From Candidatus Nanopelagicaceae bacterium (GTDB lineage: Bacteria; Actinomycetota; Actinomycetes; Nanopelagicales; Nanopelagicaceae), in NCBI GenBank assembly GCA_030730425.1, contig JANQVH010000046.1:1-64000 (forward strand): a stretch of 64,000 bases of DNA, written 5' to 3'. Within the stretch, counting starts at the first letter, position 1. Every line of letters begins with the position of its first letter. Below the pieces are notes generated by a model. The model was not told the origin of the DNA. It made no database searches and saw only the letters and a list, made by a program, of their open reading frames with translations. This document shows, piece after piece, positions 31,126 through 40,296 of the stretch. The position numbers were made by a program, and so were the translations under genes.

Positions 31126-32096
31126 GCTGGGCGCCTCAAATTCCATACTCGGCTGATTCTATTGCGCCACCACTCTAGGCGCTCACCCTTTAATTCATAT
31201 CTCTCAACGCGGTCTAAATCAATTGGATAGTTTGTGGCTTTTATCGCCCCATTAACAATTGGAATATCACTAACATCTTGATTAAAAAGAGCACTGGTTC
31301 CAAGGCCGCAGGCATAATCCAGATTGGGAACTCTTGCAGCAAGGGCTAGGCCATAAGAAATCCCAATTGCTGACTCTAAAGCGCTAGAGATTACAACTGG
31401 CAACTTATGATGGCTTGCTAAATCCATTGCTCGCTTGATGCCACCAAGAGGGGAAACCTTTAACATCAAAATATCAATTGCTCCATCAAGGCTTATCGCA
31501 AATGGATCTTTCGCTTTTCTAAGAACTTCATCGCCGGCAATCTTCACATCTACGCTCATGCCTTCTTTCAATTGCTTTAACTCATCTAAGCTAGCAACAG
31601 GCTGCTCGACATACTCAAGTAAATCTCCCGTTACTTCATAAATAGCGATGATATTAGAGAGCGCTTCTTTAACGCTCCATGATCCGTTAACATCTATGCG
31701 AATCTTCGCTTTTGGAAGGTGTTTTCTTACTGCCGCAATGCGCGCTAAATCTTCTTTGATGCCTGTTCCAACTTTTATTTTCGCAGTATCAACTCCTGGA
31801 TACCAAGAAAGGATCTGCTCAATCTCTGCTTCATCATTTGACGCTGGAACTGTGGCATTAATTGGAATAGATTCACGAAGCGCTGGAGAAAGTGCTTTAT
31901 CTGCAGCCTCAATAGCGCTTTCTAGCCATTGCAGTGATTCTTGATCGGAATACTCAACAAATGGCGCAAACTCTCCCCAGCCATTTTCGCCTTTAAATAG
32001 AGCTGTTTCGCGAATATCAAGTGAGCGAAATGTAGTGCGCATGGGAAGAGCAAGAACTCGAAGTGAGGCTAGGGCCTCCTCCAGCGTTAGTGACAT
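31122..32096 (-). CDS. menC: o-Succinylbenzoate synthase
   Basis: A 324-residue enolase-superfamily enzyme that dehydrates SHCHC to o-succinylbenzoate. It shows the catalytic lysine in AKIKVG, metal ligands in RIDVNGSW, YVEQPV and IAGDEV, and a second lysine in MLKVSPLGG. The N-terminal capping domain (GWGEFAPFVEYSDQES) is normal. It follows menB by three bases and overlaps menD. Confidence 0.93.
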   Translation of the reverse strand: MSLTLEEALASLRVLALPMRTTFRSLDIRETALFKGENGWGEFAPFVEYSDQESLQWLESAIEAADKALSPALRESIPINATVPASNDEAEIEQILSWYPGVDTAKIKVGTGIKEDLARIAAVRKHLPKAKIRIDVNGSWSVKEALSNIIAIYEVTGDLLEYVEQPVASLDELKQLKEGMSVDVKIAGDEVLRKAKDPFAISLDGAIDILMLKVSPLGGIKRAMDLASHHKLPVVISSALESAIGISYGLALAARVPNLDYACGLGTSALFNQDVSDIPIVNGAIKATNYPIDLDRVERYELKGERLEWWRNRISRVWNLRRPA

Positions 32097-32099
32097 TTT

Positions 32100-32978
32100 T
32101 TAAGGACGTTTAGGAAACTTATTAAAGTCTGGTTCGCGCTTTTCTTTATATGCATCCCGACCTTCTTGGCCCTCTTGTGTTAGATAAAAGAGCAGAGTTG
32201 CATCTCCTGCTAACTGTTGAACTCCAGCAAGTCCATCATCTGCTGCATTAAGTCCAGCCTTTAATAGGCGAAGTGCCATAGGAGAGTGGCGCAACATCTC
32301 TCGTGCCCAAGAAACAGTCTCTGCTTCAAGCTGGCTAACTGGAACAACAGTATTTACAAGTCCCATATCTAAAGCTTCTTTGGCATCATATTGGCGACAC
32401 ATAAACCAAATCTCACGAGCTTTTTTCTGACCAACATGTCTTGCAAGAAGCCCCGCGCCGTAGCCACCATCAAAAGATCCAACCATTGGTCCAGTCTGAC
32501 CAAACTTGGCATTTTCTGCAGCGATAGTGATATCGCAGACCACATGAAGAACATGACCTCCACCAATCGCCCAGCCCGCAACCATTGCAATTACTGGTTT
32601 TGGAGTGCGACGAATCTGCACTTGAAGATCTAGAACATTTAATCTTCCAATACCTTTTTTTCCAACTGCATCGCTTCCGATATAACCATCGTCACCGCGA
32701 ACTGAAATATCGCCGCCAGAGCAGAAAGCTTCATCTCCTTGGCCAGTTAAAATAATTACGCCAACTTTTTCATCATCTCTTGCAAAGGTAAATGCTCGCT
32801 CTAATTCAAAAAGTGTCTCTGGTCGAAATGCATTGTGCACCTGAGGACGATTGATTGTTATCTTCGCCATACCTTCTGCAGTTTCATAACGGACATCGCT
32901 AAATTCACGCGCATCTTGCCCAACTTCCCACTTTGGAATGGTGCGACTACCCATCTGGCGCTTAATTGGCTTGCTCAT
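32100..32978 (-). CDS. menB: 1,4-Dihydroxy-2-naphthoyl-CoA synthase
   Basis: A crotonase-family enzyme of 292 residues that closes the second ring of the naphthoquinone from o-succinylbenzoyl-CoA. It shows the motifs [48 protein letters not shown], and [28 protein letters not shown] chose ATG 32978 (MSKPIKRQM) rather than an in-frame start 27 codons upstream, because the latter would run into menE and because TAGGGT ends seven bases before 32978. No ribosome binding site is visible, in keeping with a leaderless message. Confidence 0.94.
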   Translation of the reverse strand: MSKPIKRQMGSRTIPKWEVGQDAREFSDVRYETAEGMAKITINRPQVHNAFRPETLFELERAFTFARDDEKVGVIILTGQGDEAFCSGGDISVRGDDGYIGSDAVGKKGIGRLNVLDLQVQIRRTPKPVIAMVAGWAIGGGHVLHVVCDITIAAENAKFGQTGPMVGSFDGGYGAGLLARHVGQKKAREIWFMCRQYDAKEALDMGLVNTVVPVSQLEAETVSWAREMLRHSPMALRLLKAGLNAADDGLAGVQQLAGDATLLFYLTQEGQEGRDAYKEKREPDFNKFPKRP

Positions 32979-32984
32979 ATGGCA

Positions 32985-32991
32985 TACCCTA
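32985..32991. promoter_or_regulatory. Symmetric -10 element TACCCTA between menB and menE
   Basis: Minus-strand TAGGGT (32991-32986) is followed by seven bases and the menB ATG at 32978. Plus-strand TACCCT (32985-32990) is followed by nine bases and ATG 33000 of menE. The divergent genes therefore appear to share one 7-bp core. Confidence 0.5.
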
Positions 32992-32999
32992 TGTCGGTT

Positions 33000-34040
33000 A
33001 TGGAACTTGCGGTAAAGCGAGAAGTGCAGATCATCGAGCCTGCGTGGTCGATGCCACACTTTCTTGAAAAGCTCTTGCTGGCCCTAAAGGATGGGCCGGC
33101 CCTTAGTACCGCTGCTTTAGATGTGGATCAAGTTGACCCCAAGGTTGCTCTAATCGTAAAGACCTCTGGTTCGACCGGAAATCCCAAATCAGTTCTTCTT
33201 ACCTCTCAATCACTTATTGCAAGTGCCAGAGCAAGTCATAAGTATTTAAGCGCAAGCCCTGGACAGAGATGGTCTCTACTTTTGCCAACAACTCATATTG
33301 CAGGAATTAATGTTTTAGTTAGATCAATCGAGCTTGGCACAGAACCGGTTGGAGTTGATAGCCAGGCTGAATTTAGCGCGATAGTTCCAACGCAGCTGCA
33401 TCGTGCAGTGCATTCAGATAAGCAGCTATTAGAACATCTGCAAAACTGTAGAGCTGTTCTTGTTGGTGGTGCTCGCTTAGATTCTGAATTAAAAAAGAGA
33501 GCTCAAGATTTAGGCATTAATGTAATTACCACCTATGGAATGAGTGAGACTTCAGGTGGAGTTATCTATGATGGTAAAGCACTTGATGGAGTTTCATTCC
33601 AAATTATTGATAAACATATTGCTCTTAGAGGTCCACAGATAGCCTATGGTTATCTGGAAGGCGGCTTTCCAATTAAGGATGGTTGGTTTATTACAAGTGA
33701 TTTAGGTTTTATCCAAGATGGCGCTTTAGTAGTGGAGGCAAGAGCTGATGATCAAATTATCTCTGGTGGTGAAAATATCTCACTAAGTGCTATCGAGAGC
33801 TATCTACAAAGCGAGTATTCAAATCCTGAGATCGTGGCATTTGCTAAATCAGATGCCGAATGGGGAGAGAAGTTATGTATTGCAACGACCAGCAATATTG
33901 CACTCGATGAGATAAGAAGTAAATTAACCAATAGATTCGGCTCTCATACCTCGCCAAAAGAGTTAGTTAGAGTCTCTGATATCCCTTATCTATCGCTCGG
34001 AAAGCCTGATAGAAGAAAGTTAAGTGATGACCACAGCTGA
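33000..34040 (+). CDS. menE: o-Succinylbenzoate-CoA ligase
   Basis: An adenylate-forming ligase of 346 residues that activates o-succinylbenzoate to its CoA ester. It has the AMP-binding motif [24 protein letters not shown], the hinge TSDLGF and [16 protein letters not shown], and the catalytic lysine near the C-terminus in [10 protein letters not shown]. The protein is short for the superfamily but normal for actinobacterial MenE. The start is uncertain: 33000 (MELAVKREV) is preferred; 32991 and 32979 are in frame, and 32979 would abut the menB start codon. Its end overlaps menA. Confidence 0.9.
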   Translation: MELAVKREVQIIEPAWSMPHFLEKLLLALKDGPALSTAALDVDQVDPKVALIVKTSGSTGNPKSVLLTSQSLIASARASHKYLSASPGQRWSLLLPTTHIAGINVLVRSIELGTEPVGVDSQAEFSAIVPTQLHRAVHSDKQLLEHLQNCRAVLVGGARLDSELKKRAQDLGINVITTYGMSETSGGVIYDGKALDGVSFQIIDKHIALRGPQIAYGYLEGGFPIKDGWFITSDLGFIQDGALVVEARADDQIISGGENISLSAIESYLQSEYSNPEIVAFAKSDAEWGEKLCIATTSNIALDEIRSKLTNRFGSHTSPKELVRVSDIPYLSLGKPDRRKLSDDHS

Positions 34041-34896
34041 GCAGTGGTTGCAGGGGGCAAGGCCTAAGACGCTCTATGCTGCAATTGCGCCAGTTTTAGT
34101 TGGCACCGCATTTGCTGGATATAACGCCTCACTTCTTCACTTTCTTCTTGCTTTGAGCGTCTCTCTATCTCTTCAGATTGGAGTTAATTATGCAAATGAT
34201 TATTCAGATGGAGTTAAAGGCACCGATAACGATCGCCTAGGACCGATTCGCTTGGTGGCATCTGGGCTTGCTAAACCAAACACAGTAAGAAGCGCAGCCT
34301 TTCTATCCTTTGCGCTAGCTGCCATCTCTGGGCTCTTGCTCTCTTATAGAACTTCATGGGTATTAATTCCTATCGGTTTAATCTCTATCGCTGCTGCTTG
34401 GGGATATACCGCTGGTTCTAAGCCTTATGGATATATGGGCTTTGGAGAGGTCTCAGTATTTACCTTCTTTGGGGTTATTGCGACAAATGGAACTTACTAT
34501 GTTCATGTAGAAGAGTTTTCATCACAAGTTCTCCTTGCTTCATTTGCTCTCGGGGCTCTCTCATGTGCAATTTTGGTTTTAAACAACTTAAGAGATTTAC
34601 CTAAAGATTCTCAAGTAGGAAAGAGAACTCTGGCGGTAATAATCGGTGATGCCCAGAGCCGTGATTTATATAGATGGCTAATCTTCTTTGCTTTAGTGAT
34701 ATCAGCTGCCTTAAGTATTACCTCCCCCTACTACCTGCTTGCCCTAGCAAGTGCTCCACTAGCGATTAAATCTGTTAGAGCAGTAAAGCAAGGCGCAAGC
34801 GGAATGGAGCTAGTGGACCTCCTGGCTAAAACAGGTCGAATCCAGATTATTTATGCTGCAGCTCTCTCTTTAGCAGCCTTGTTAGTTGCGCGGTAA
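34027..34896 (+). CDS. menA: 1,4-Dihydroxy-2-naphthoate polyprenyltransferase
   Basis: A 289-residue membrane prenyltransferase of the UbiA superfamily that joins the polyprenyl tail to dihydroxynaphthoate. It has GARPKTLYAAIAPVLVGT, the diphosphate-magnesium motif NYANDYSDGVKGTD, and the second motif NNLRDLPKDSQVGKRTLAV. About eight or nine helices are expected. ATG 34027 is chosen; a GTG one codon upstream is also in frame. It overlaps the menE stop codon by 14 bases and should be translated from the menE message. Confidence 0.95.
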   Translation: MTTAEQWLQGARPKTLYAAIAPVLVGTAFAGYNASLLHFLLALSVSLSLQIGVNYANDYSDGVKGTDNDRLGPIRLVASGLAKPNTVRSAAFLSFALAAISGLLLSYRTSWVLIPIGLISIAAAWGYTAGSKPYGYMGFGEVSVFTFFGVIATNGTYYVHVEEFSSQVLLASFALGALSCAILVLNNLRDLPKDSQVGKRTLAVIIGDAQSRDLYRWLIFFALVISAALSITSPYYLLALASAPLAIKSVRAVKQGASGMELVDLLAKTGRIQIIYAAALSLAALLVAR

Positions 34897-34899
34897 AAT
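34894..34899 (+). promoter_or_regulatory. Predicted -10 box (TAAAAT), leaderless geometry
   Basis: TAAAAT overlaps the menA stop codon and is followed by six bases (ACCGCC) and the ATG at 34906 of the small membrane protein gene. Confidence 0.5.
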
Positions 34900-34905
34900 A
34901 CCGCC

Positions 34906-35163
34906 ATGGTCCGCTGGGCAGTCATAGCTGCAATTATCACTCTGGCTTTGATGATATTTAGCATCATTGATTGCTCGCGCACTGCAGAAAGTAACATTCG
35001 AAGTCTGCCTAAATGGGCTTGGCTAATTATTATTATTTTTGTTCCAGCTATTGGATCTATTGCCTGGATTATTGCTGGTCGACCAAAAGGAAATGGTCGG
35101 GGTCGGCGCAAGGGAAAGATAGTTCCACCAGATGATAATCCTGATTTTCTTGGGAAGTTATAA
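34906..35163 (+). CDS. Small membrane protein with PLDc_N-type domain
   Basis: An 85-residue protein with two hydrophobic helices (about 4-23 and 38-58) separated by IDCSRTAESNIRSLPK, followed by a basic GRPKGNGRGRRKGK tail and an acidic end. The pattern of a short loop with arginines, LPKWAW, and the second helix ending in GRPK is that of PLDc_N proteins (PF13396), found alone in actinobacteria or ahead of phospholipase D domains. Its function is unknown. A TAAAAT box lies six bases before the ATG. It converges on the GNAT gene with a 6-base overlap. Confidence 0.85.
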   Translation: MVRWAVIAAIITLALMIFSIIDCSRTAESNIRSLPKWAWLIIIIFVPAIGSIAWIIAGRPKGNGRGRRKGKIVPPDDNPDFLGKL

Positions 35164-35649
35164 GCTCTTAATCATTCTAAAGTAATAGTTCCCTGGCTTT
35201 CCTCTACTTTCAACCCGGTCGCCTCGTTTGGTAAAGCCATACTTTTCAAAGACAGAAATTGCACTGGTATTACTCTCCATCACTCCCAATCCTTGAACCA
35301 TCCATCCACGCTTACTAGCAACTGAATCCATGTAATTAAAAATCGCTCTAACGGCCCCAGATCCACGATACTTGGGATTAGACCAGAGACCACCCAACCA
35401 ACAAGTTGCTCCAAAGTCACCTACCAAGTTCTCTATATTGATCATTGCTACATCTTTTCCATCAATTGTTGCCACAACATATGAAAGTTTTTTGAAAGTC
35501 TCTCTCCATTGCTCCTCTGTAAAGTTTTGCTCTTCATCTAATTTGCCAGCAAGTATTGCTGGGCTATCAGCGAGAGCTGCTAGTCGCAGATCTCTTAATC
35601 GATTCCAATCATCGCTTGAGAGTTCTGTAACAGTTATCTCGGTAGACAT
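35158..35649 (-). CDS. GNAT-family N-acetyltransferase
   Basis: A 163-residue Gcn5-related acetyltransferase: ITVTELSSDDWNRLRDLRL at the N-terminus, a VATIDGKDVAMINI strand, the acetyl-CoA motif NPKYRGSGAVRAIFNYM and the VMESNTSAISVFEKYGF segment near the end. It would transfer an acetyl group from acetyl-CoA to an amine; the substrate is unknown. CATAAT lies six bases before the ATG on the minus strand, so this gene may also be leaderless. Confidence 0.88.
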   Translation of the reverse strand: MSTEITVTELSSDDWNRLRDLRLAALADSPAILAGKLDEEQNFTEEQWRETFKKLSYVVATIDGKDVAMINIENLVGDFGATCWLGGLWSNPKYRGSGAVRAIFNYMDSVASKRGWMVQGLGVMESNTSAISVFEKYGFTKRGDRVESRGKPGNYYFRMIKSL

Positions 35650-35700
35650 ATAGGAATTATGAAGTATGGCGGGGTTCTTATCAACAATAGTCCTTTTTGA

Positions 35701-35706
35701 TACGGT
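35701..35706 (+). promoter_or_regulatory. Predicted -10 box (TACGGT), leaderless geometry
   Basis: TACGGT is followed by six bases (GCTCTT) and the ATG at 35713. The same hexamer with the same spacing precedes yajQ. Confidence 0.5.
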
Positions 35707-35712
35707 GCTCTT

Positions 35713-36021
35713 ATGAGTATTTCTATCTTGAAAAATGAAGAGCTCAATAGATTTGAAATCTATTCTGATGGAGAGCTAGCAGGCTTTGCAGACTTTAAGG
35801 TTTCTAACCAAATGATTTCCTATACCCATACAGAAATAGATCCTAAATTTGGTGGTCAAGGGTTGGGTAGTCAACTAATAAAAGAAGCTTTAGATGAAGC
35901 ACTTGAGCAAAATCTTGAAGTTGCGCCCCACTGTTCTTTTGTCTCTGCTTATATTAAGAAGAGTGGTGAGAAGTATCTTCACTTAGTTCCCGAGAGCAAG
36001 CGGGTAAAGTTTGATCTATAG
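35713..36021 (+). CDS. Small GNAT-family acetyltransferase (Acetyltransf_CG type)
   Basis: A 102-residue minimal acetyltransferase. The acetyl-CoA loop FGGQGLGSQLIKEALDEAL and the PHCSFVSAYIKK strand-helix are the marks of the short YjdJ-like family (PF14542). These proteins are about half the size of normal GNAT enzymes and their substrates are unknown. The gene is single and converges on ccsB with a 6-base overlap. Confidence 0.88.
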   Translation: MSISILKNEELNRFEIYSDGELAGFADFKVSNQMISYTHTEIDPKFGGQGLGSQLIKEALDEALEQNLEVAPHCSFVSAYIKKSGEKYLHLVPESKRVKFDL

Positions 36022-36912
36022 ACCGCTATAGGTATGTCTTCCACTTCCCCATACATTGATATAGACATAATTAAATAGATAAGAAGAGCCAGCAATTAGG
36101 CAGAGCCAGGCTGCCTTTCTTCCCTTCCATCCTGCGGTCACTCGCGCGTGCAAATACGAGGCATAAAGAATCCAGGTAATAAAAGCCCAAGTCTCTTTTG
36201 GATCCCATCCCCAATAGCGACCCCAAGCTGCCTCTGCCCAGATAGCGCCAGAGATAACCGCAAAGGTCCATAACGGAAATACAAATGCTACTAAGCGATA
36301 TGAAAGCTGATCTAAGCTCTCAAGTGATGGAAGTCTTTTTGCAAACTCACTTCTCTCGCCTTTTCTCTCAATACGATCTAACCAGAGATAAGCACCAGCT
36401 ACCGTATTTGAAAGTAAGAAGATTCCGCCAGAGAGAATCGCTGAAGATACATGAATCACCAACCAGCTAGATTGCAGCGCTGGAACTAGTGGAGCACTTG
36501 GTCTATATAAAAGAGTGATAGCTGTTCCAAGGATTAAAAGAATCAGAATTGAACTAGGTAGACCAAGCCAACTTAAGTCATATTTAAGCCCAATAATTAA
36601 ATATGCCAGCGCAAATGTCATTGCTCCAGTTATTGAGTATTCATACATATTGCCAAGTGGTATTCGCTCTGCTGAAATTCCACGCGCAATTACTGCAAGA
36701 GTTAGCGATGCTGTAGCTAAGAAGAATACGATGCTTGCTACTTTTCTTGATTTAGTAGTAATACTTCGATCTAGATGCTTATCGCCTGAAATTTTATTGG
36801 CACGTAGTGAAAAGGCGGTTTCATAGGTATAAGAGAGAAATGAAAGCGCATAAAGAGCAAGAGCAACATAAATTAGATCATTTGATAGATATGCCCAATC
36901 GCTCTGACTCAC
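36016..36912 (-). CDS. ccsB: Cytochrome c biogenesis protein CcsB/ResC (haem handling)
   Basis: A 298-residue membrane protein with about eight helices that carries the haem-binding WWD motif WGRYWGWDPKETW (230-242) and flanking histidines (for example His154). With ResB it forms the system II synthase that moves haem to the outside and attaches it to CXXCH apocytochromes. It overlaps resB by four bases and ends the operon. The same gene order is known from the Rv0525-Rv0529 region of Mycobacterium tuberculosis. Confidence 0.95.
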   Translation of the reverse strand: MSQSDWAYLSNDLIYVALALYALSFLSYTYETAFSLRANKISGDKHLDRSITTKSRKVASIVFFLATASLTLAVIARGISAERIPLGNMYEYSITGAMTFALAYLIIGLKYDLSWLGLPSSILILLILGTAITLLYRPSAPLVPALQSSWLVIHVSSAILSGGIFLLSNTVAGAYLWLDRIERKGERSEFAKRLPSLESLDQLSYRLVAFVFPLWTFAVISGAIWAEAAWGRYWGWDPKETWAFITWILYASYLHARVTAGWKGRKAAWLCLIAGSSYLFNYVYINVWGSGRHTYSGL

Positions 36913-38360
36913 TTTTGATCACCTAACTCTTGAATCATCTTGCCTATCTCATCTTCTAGCCCTGGTAGCTTATTGAGAGCAAGGCCAGCTATTTCTAAGT
37001 TGCCCCCAACTTCTCTAACCCAAATTCGTCTCTGACGAATAAAGAGTGAGATAAGAAGACCTACAATGGCGAGAATACTTCCAATGAGAGCGTATTGCTT
37101 ACCGGGATCTCTAACTACTTGAAGGTTTACCCATGGAACTACTCCATTAAATGTGATTGACCCCACCTCAAAGGAGTAGCTCTCACCGATACTTAGCGCC
37201 CAGAGCCCAATTCGCTCCATATCTGTAGTGTCGATTCGATAGATAGATTGTGGAACGCCATCATCCATCTTCAAATCTCCTTTCCAAACTGAAAGTAAAA
37301 GCCTTGGATCAAGTAGTTCAGGAAATGAAGAAAACCCACCACGAACTTCATCTCTTGCAGCAGTTGGGAAAAATGAACTCACAAAGCCAATCTGTGGATC
37401 CATATCAGGAACCTTGATTGCACCTATTGAACTTAAGTTTGAATCTTGGGGAAGAAATGGAACTGGGCCTTCGAATTTAACAAGACCTGCGCTATCTCTA
37501 ACTGTAACAAGAGGTGAGTATCCATTTGCTTGGAGATAAACCCTTGTTGAGCCAAAGGTGAGCGGCTTATTTACCTTAACTATCTGATTGACCTCAGATG
37601 AATCTAGAGAATCTTTAGTGGTGACTTTTAACTCATAATCTAAGGCTTGAGTAGTTTGACGATCATAGATGGCTGAAAAGTTATTTACTCTAATAGTAAA
37701 GGTCGGAAGAGACTCTAGAGAAAATAGGCGCCCTGGGGTGAGATTGTCATAATTTGTTGGAGTATTAATGAATCGCTCGCCGACATTAACTATTGCCTCA
37801 CCACGCATTCCAAATACTGAACTTCCAGCAATACCTAATAGAACAACAATTAAGGAGAGATGAAAGAGTAAGTTGCCCGTCTCTCTTAAATAACCTTTCT
37901 CTGCTGCTATTGATTTACCTGTCTTTGAAATCCTAAATCTATTTTTCTTTAACCACGCTTCAGCTCTCTCAAGGCTAGCCGGGCTTACTTGAAAGCCCTC
38001 CATGGTATTTAGCAGTGAGGGAGCCTCAGGAGGAGCTTTAAATATCTCTTTAAAGTAATGAAAAGATCTAGGTAATACGCACCCAACTAGAGAGACAAAG
38101 AGAAGAAGGTAGATAGCAGAGAACCAGGGAGAGCCATAGACATCAAATAGATAGAAGCGATCTAGCCACTTTGCGCCATTTGGATCATCATCAAAGTATT
38201 CGCGAACTTTAAGTGGGCTCTGAGTTCGCTGCGGAAATATCGATCCAGGAATTGATGCAATACCAAGTAATAGAAGCAAAATCAGAGCTGTGCGCATACT
38301 TGTTAACTGACGCCATAGATAGCGAAGAAGTGATGTAGTCCCTAGCTCTGGCGCGCTCAT
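36909..38360 (-). CDS. resB: Cytochrome c biogenesis protein ResB
   Basis: A 483-residue partner of CcsB. The N-terminal half has membrane helices around LLRYLWRQLTSMRTALILLL and GNLLFHLSLIVVLLGIAGSSVFG, followed by a long extracytoplasmic domain (about residues 190-425) that binds apocytochrome, and a last helix near 430-450. Length and layout match actinobacterial ResB. It overlaps ccdA by one base and ccsB by four. Confidence 0.94.
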   Translation of the reverse strand: MSAPELGTTSLLRYLWRQLTSMRTALILLLLLGIASIPGSIFPQRTQSPLKVREYFDDDPNGAKWLDRFYLFDVYGSPWFSAIYLLLFVSLVGCVLPRSFHYFKEIFKAPPEAPSLLNTMEGFQVSPASLERAEAWLKKNRFRISKTGKSIAAEKGYLRETGNLLFHLSLIVVLLGIAGSSVFGMRGEAIVNVGERFINTPTNYDNLTPGRLFSLESLPTFTIRVNNFSAIYDRQTTQALDYELKVTTKDSLDSSEVNQIVKVNKPLTFGSTRVYLQANGYSPLVTVRDSAGLVKFEGPVPFLPQDSNLSSIGAIKVPDMDPQIGFVSSFFPTAARDEVRGGFSSFPELLDPRLLLSVWKGDLKMDDGVPQSIYRIDTTDMERIGLWALSIGESYSFEVGSITFNGVVPWVNLQVVRDPGKQYALIGSILAIVGLLISLFIRQRRIWVREVGGNLEIAGLALNKLPGLEDEIGKMIQELGDQK

Positions 38361-39085
38361 TAGATCACCGGAATGAAGGAGCTAATGGTGCCGCGTAGCG
38401 ATGCCATTAAATACTCCCAGAGGCCAAATACTTGAAGTAGCCCAATAGAAATAAGAAACACTCCACCAATAATTGAAATTACCTGACCTCTTTGGATTAG
38501 ATAACGACGAAACTTATTTGAGCGCTCTAGAAAGAGTGCAAAGAAAATAAATGGCGCGCCAAGACCTATGCAGTAAAAGAGTGAAAGAATTGCTCCTCGC
38601 GCAGCACTTGCCTCAATTAAGGCCAGAGTCTGCACAGCGCCAAGTGTTGGGCCAATACATGGTGTCCAGCCAAGGCCAAACATAAAGCCAAGAATCGGCG
38701 CGCTTATTAGTCCTGTTGAGGCAACAAAAGGGAATTTAAAGGATCTATAGAATTTCTCTGAAAAGAGAAATACCAATCCAAAGAAGATCGTTAGGACGCC
38801 AAGGAGTCGAGCAAGAATCGATGAACTACTCAATATCGCATCACCTAGCGCGCCAAAAGCAACACCATAGGTCATAAATAGAAATGCAAATCCAAGAACA
38901 AATAAGAATGAACCTAGAAGAACGCGCCCTTTAGATGCAAAAGCTCCTGATACATAACCTAAATAACCAGGAAGTAGTGGCAATACACAGGGAGAGGCAA
39001 AGGAAATCAACCCTGCGATGAGTGCAACTAAGCTCGCAGCTAGAAGGCTGCCATCAAATACCTGATTAACTAGAAAATCACTCAT
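38360..39085 (-). CDS. ccdA: Cytochrome c biogenesis protein CcdA
   Basis: A 241-residue, six-helix thiol reductase that carries reducing power across the membrane to ResA. The two active cysteines lie in ASPCVLPLLPGYLGY and LGWTPCIGPTLGA. Length matches the CcdA family, well short of DsbD. It overlaps resA by eight bases. Confidence 0.95.
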   Translation of the reverse strand: MSDFLVNQVFDGSLLAASLVALIAGLISFASPCVLPLLPGYLGYVSGAFASKGRVLLGSFLFVLGFAFLFMTYGVAFGALGDAILSSSSILARLLGVLTIFFGLVFLFSEKFYRSFKFPFVASTGLISAPILGFMFGLGWTPCIGPTLGAVQTLALIEASAARGAILSLFYCIGLGAPFIFFALFLERSNKFRRYLIQRGQVISIIGGVFLISIGLLQVFGLWEYLMASLRGTISSFIPVI

Positions 39086-39617
39086 CGCTCTTCACTCTCT
39101 CGATTAACTCCTTAAGTGAGGAGTAAGTGACCTCGCCACTAATTCTTGCTGCAACGCGAGATTTACTATCAATTATTAAGGTTGTTGGAATTGCATTTGG
39201 AATTAACTGTCCATGAAACTCAAGCAAAATAGCATCATCAGTTAATGAGGGATAGGTAATGGCAAAGCGATCAACAAATGATTGCGCAGCAACTCTTGTA
39301 TCCCTAGTTAGAACTCCTAGGAATTGAACTTCTGGATAGGCGACAGAGAGTTCTTGCAAGGCTCCTGCCTCTGCTCGGCAGGGAGAGCACCAAGAGGCCC
39401 AGACATTGAGAATTAATAGCTTTCCTGGCTCTGCTTGAAAGCTCCCACCACTTAAAGTGGGGCCAGAAATTTCTGGAGCCACTTTTCTCTTATCAGGTGA
39501 GATATATGTAGCTACACCATTTCCTGAGATGAATGCCTGTTCATCACCGCTAGTTACTCCATTACTCGAACAAGCTATTAGCAATGGCAGGCAAAGAAGA
39601 ATTAGAAGTTTTCTCAT
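39078..39617 (-). CDS. resA: Thioredoxin-like lipoprotein ResA/TlpA
   Basis: A 179-residue extracytoplasmic thiol-disulfide protein. The signal peptide ends in the lipobox LIAC with Cys16 as the lipidation site. The thioredoxin fold has the active site WCSPC (76-80) after LLILNVWAS. It keeps the CXXCH cysteines of apocytochrome c reduced, using electrons from CcdA encoded next. It overlaps the phosphatase gene upstream by four bases. Confidence 0.94.
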   Translation of the reverse strand: MRKLLILLCLPLLIACSSNGVTSGDEQAFISGNGVATYISPDKRKVAPEISGPTLSGGSFQAEPGKLLILNVWASWCSPCRAEAGALQELSVAYPEVQFLGVLTRDTRVAAQSFVDRFAITYPSLTDDAILLEFHGQLIPNAIPTTLIIDSKSRVAARISGEVTYSSLKELIERVKSDE

Positions 39618-40255
39618 TTTTTATTATCTGGAAGTAGATGCGCAGCAGGCTCACTATAGGTAAGACCTAGAACTTTTCCACTTTCATCAAAGTGAATGCT
39701 AGTAACTGAGGCTAGTGTGCATTGGCGCTTTCTTGGATCATGAAAGAAAGACCTTCCCTCTATTGATGAACGCATAATCCAAATAGGTAATTGGTGTGAG
39801 ACAAGTAAAGCATCTTTCCCATCTGCTGCTAGGCGAGCGTCGTTAACTGCCTTACTCATTCGAGATACTTGCACTTTATAAGGCTCGCCCCAAGAAGGTC
39901 GCCAAGGATTCCAAAGATGGCGCCAGGTGGCTGGGCGTTTAATTGCGCCTGAAACATCAAATGGTTTTCCTTCAAAGATATTTTCAGCTTCGATTAAATT
40001 TTCATCTGTCTTAATTACCAAGCCATGTTGCGCTGCAATCGGCGCAGCAGTTTGCTGTGCTCGCTCTAGTGGGGATGCATGAATTGCCCCGAGTGAAAGC
40101 TCTTTACTCCAGGCCGCTACAGCCTTAGCCATTTCATGGCCTCGCTCTGAAAGTTTCCAGCCTGGCTGGCGGCCATAGAGAATATTTCTTGGGTTCTCAA
40201 CTTGGCCATGGCGGAGGAGATGAACACTCTGTGAAATTGCTGCCTCATCGCTCAT
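39614..40255 (-). CDS. Histidine phosphatase family protein (phosphoglycerate mutase-like)
   Basis: A 213-residue branch-2-like histidine phosphatase. The catalytic histidine lies in VHLLRHGQVENP; other marks are LSERGHEMA, ASPLERAQQTAAPIA, and the late VSHQLPIWI histidine. Substrate is unknown; such proteins include phosphoglycerate mutases, sugar phosphatases and phosphatases for lipids or nucleotides. The same gene precedes the Res operon in mycobacteria. I chose ATG 40255 (MSDEAAIS) over 40267, because TATGCT ends seven bases upstream of 40255. Confidence 0.87.
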   Translation of the reverse strand: MSDEAAISQSVHLLRHGQVENPRNILYGRQPGWKLSERGHEMAKAVAAWSKELSLGAIHASPLERAQQTAAPIAAQHGLVIKTDENLIEAENIFEGKPFDVSGAIKRPATWRHLWNPWRPSWGEPYKVQVSRMSKAVNDARLAADGKDALLVSHQLPIWIMRSSIEGRSFFHDPRKRQCTLASVTSIHFDESGKVLGLTYSEPAAHLLPDNKK

Positions 40256-40262
40256 AGCCTTA

Positions 40263-40268
40263 AGCATA
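40263..40268 (-). promoter_or_regulatory. Predicted -10 box (TATGCT) of the phosphatase-Res operon
   Basis: Minus-strand TATGCT is followed by seven bases (TAAGGCT) and the ATG at 40255, so the operon message is predicted to begin at its start codon. Confidence 0.45.
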
Positions 40269-40296
40269 AAGGCAGAAGTAATACTGCGCTTTTCGC

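Noticed and set aside
32835-32999. Longer start for menE
   Set aside because: It would overlap menB by over 140 bases and adds residues that are not like adenylate-forming enzymes.
32979-33059. Longer start for menB
   Set aside because: The extra 27 residues are the reverse reading of menE and look unlike MenB N-termini.
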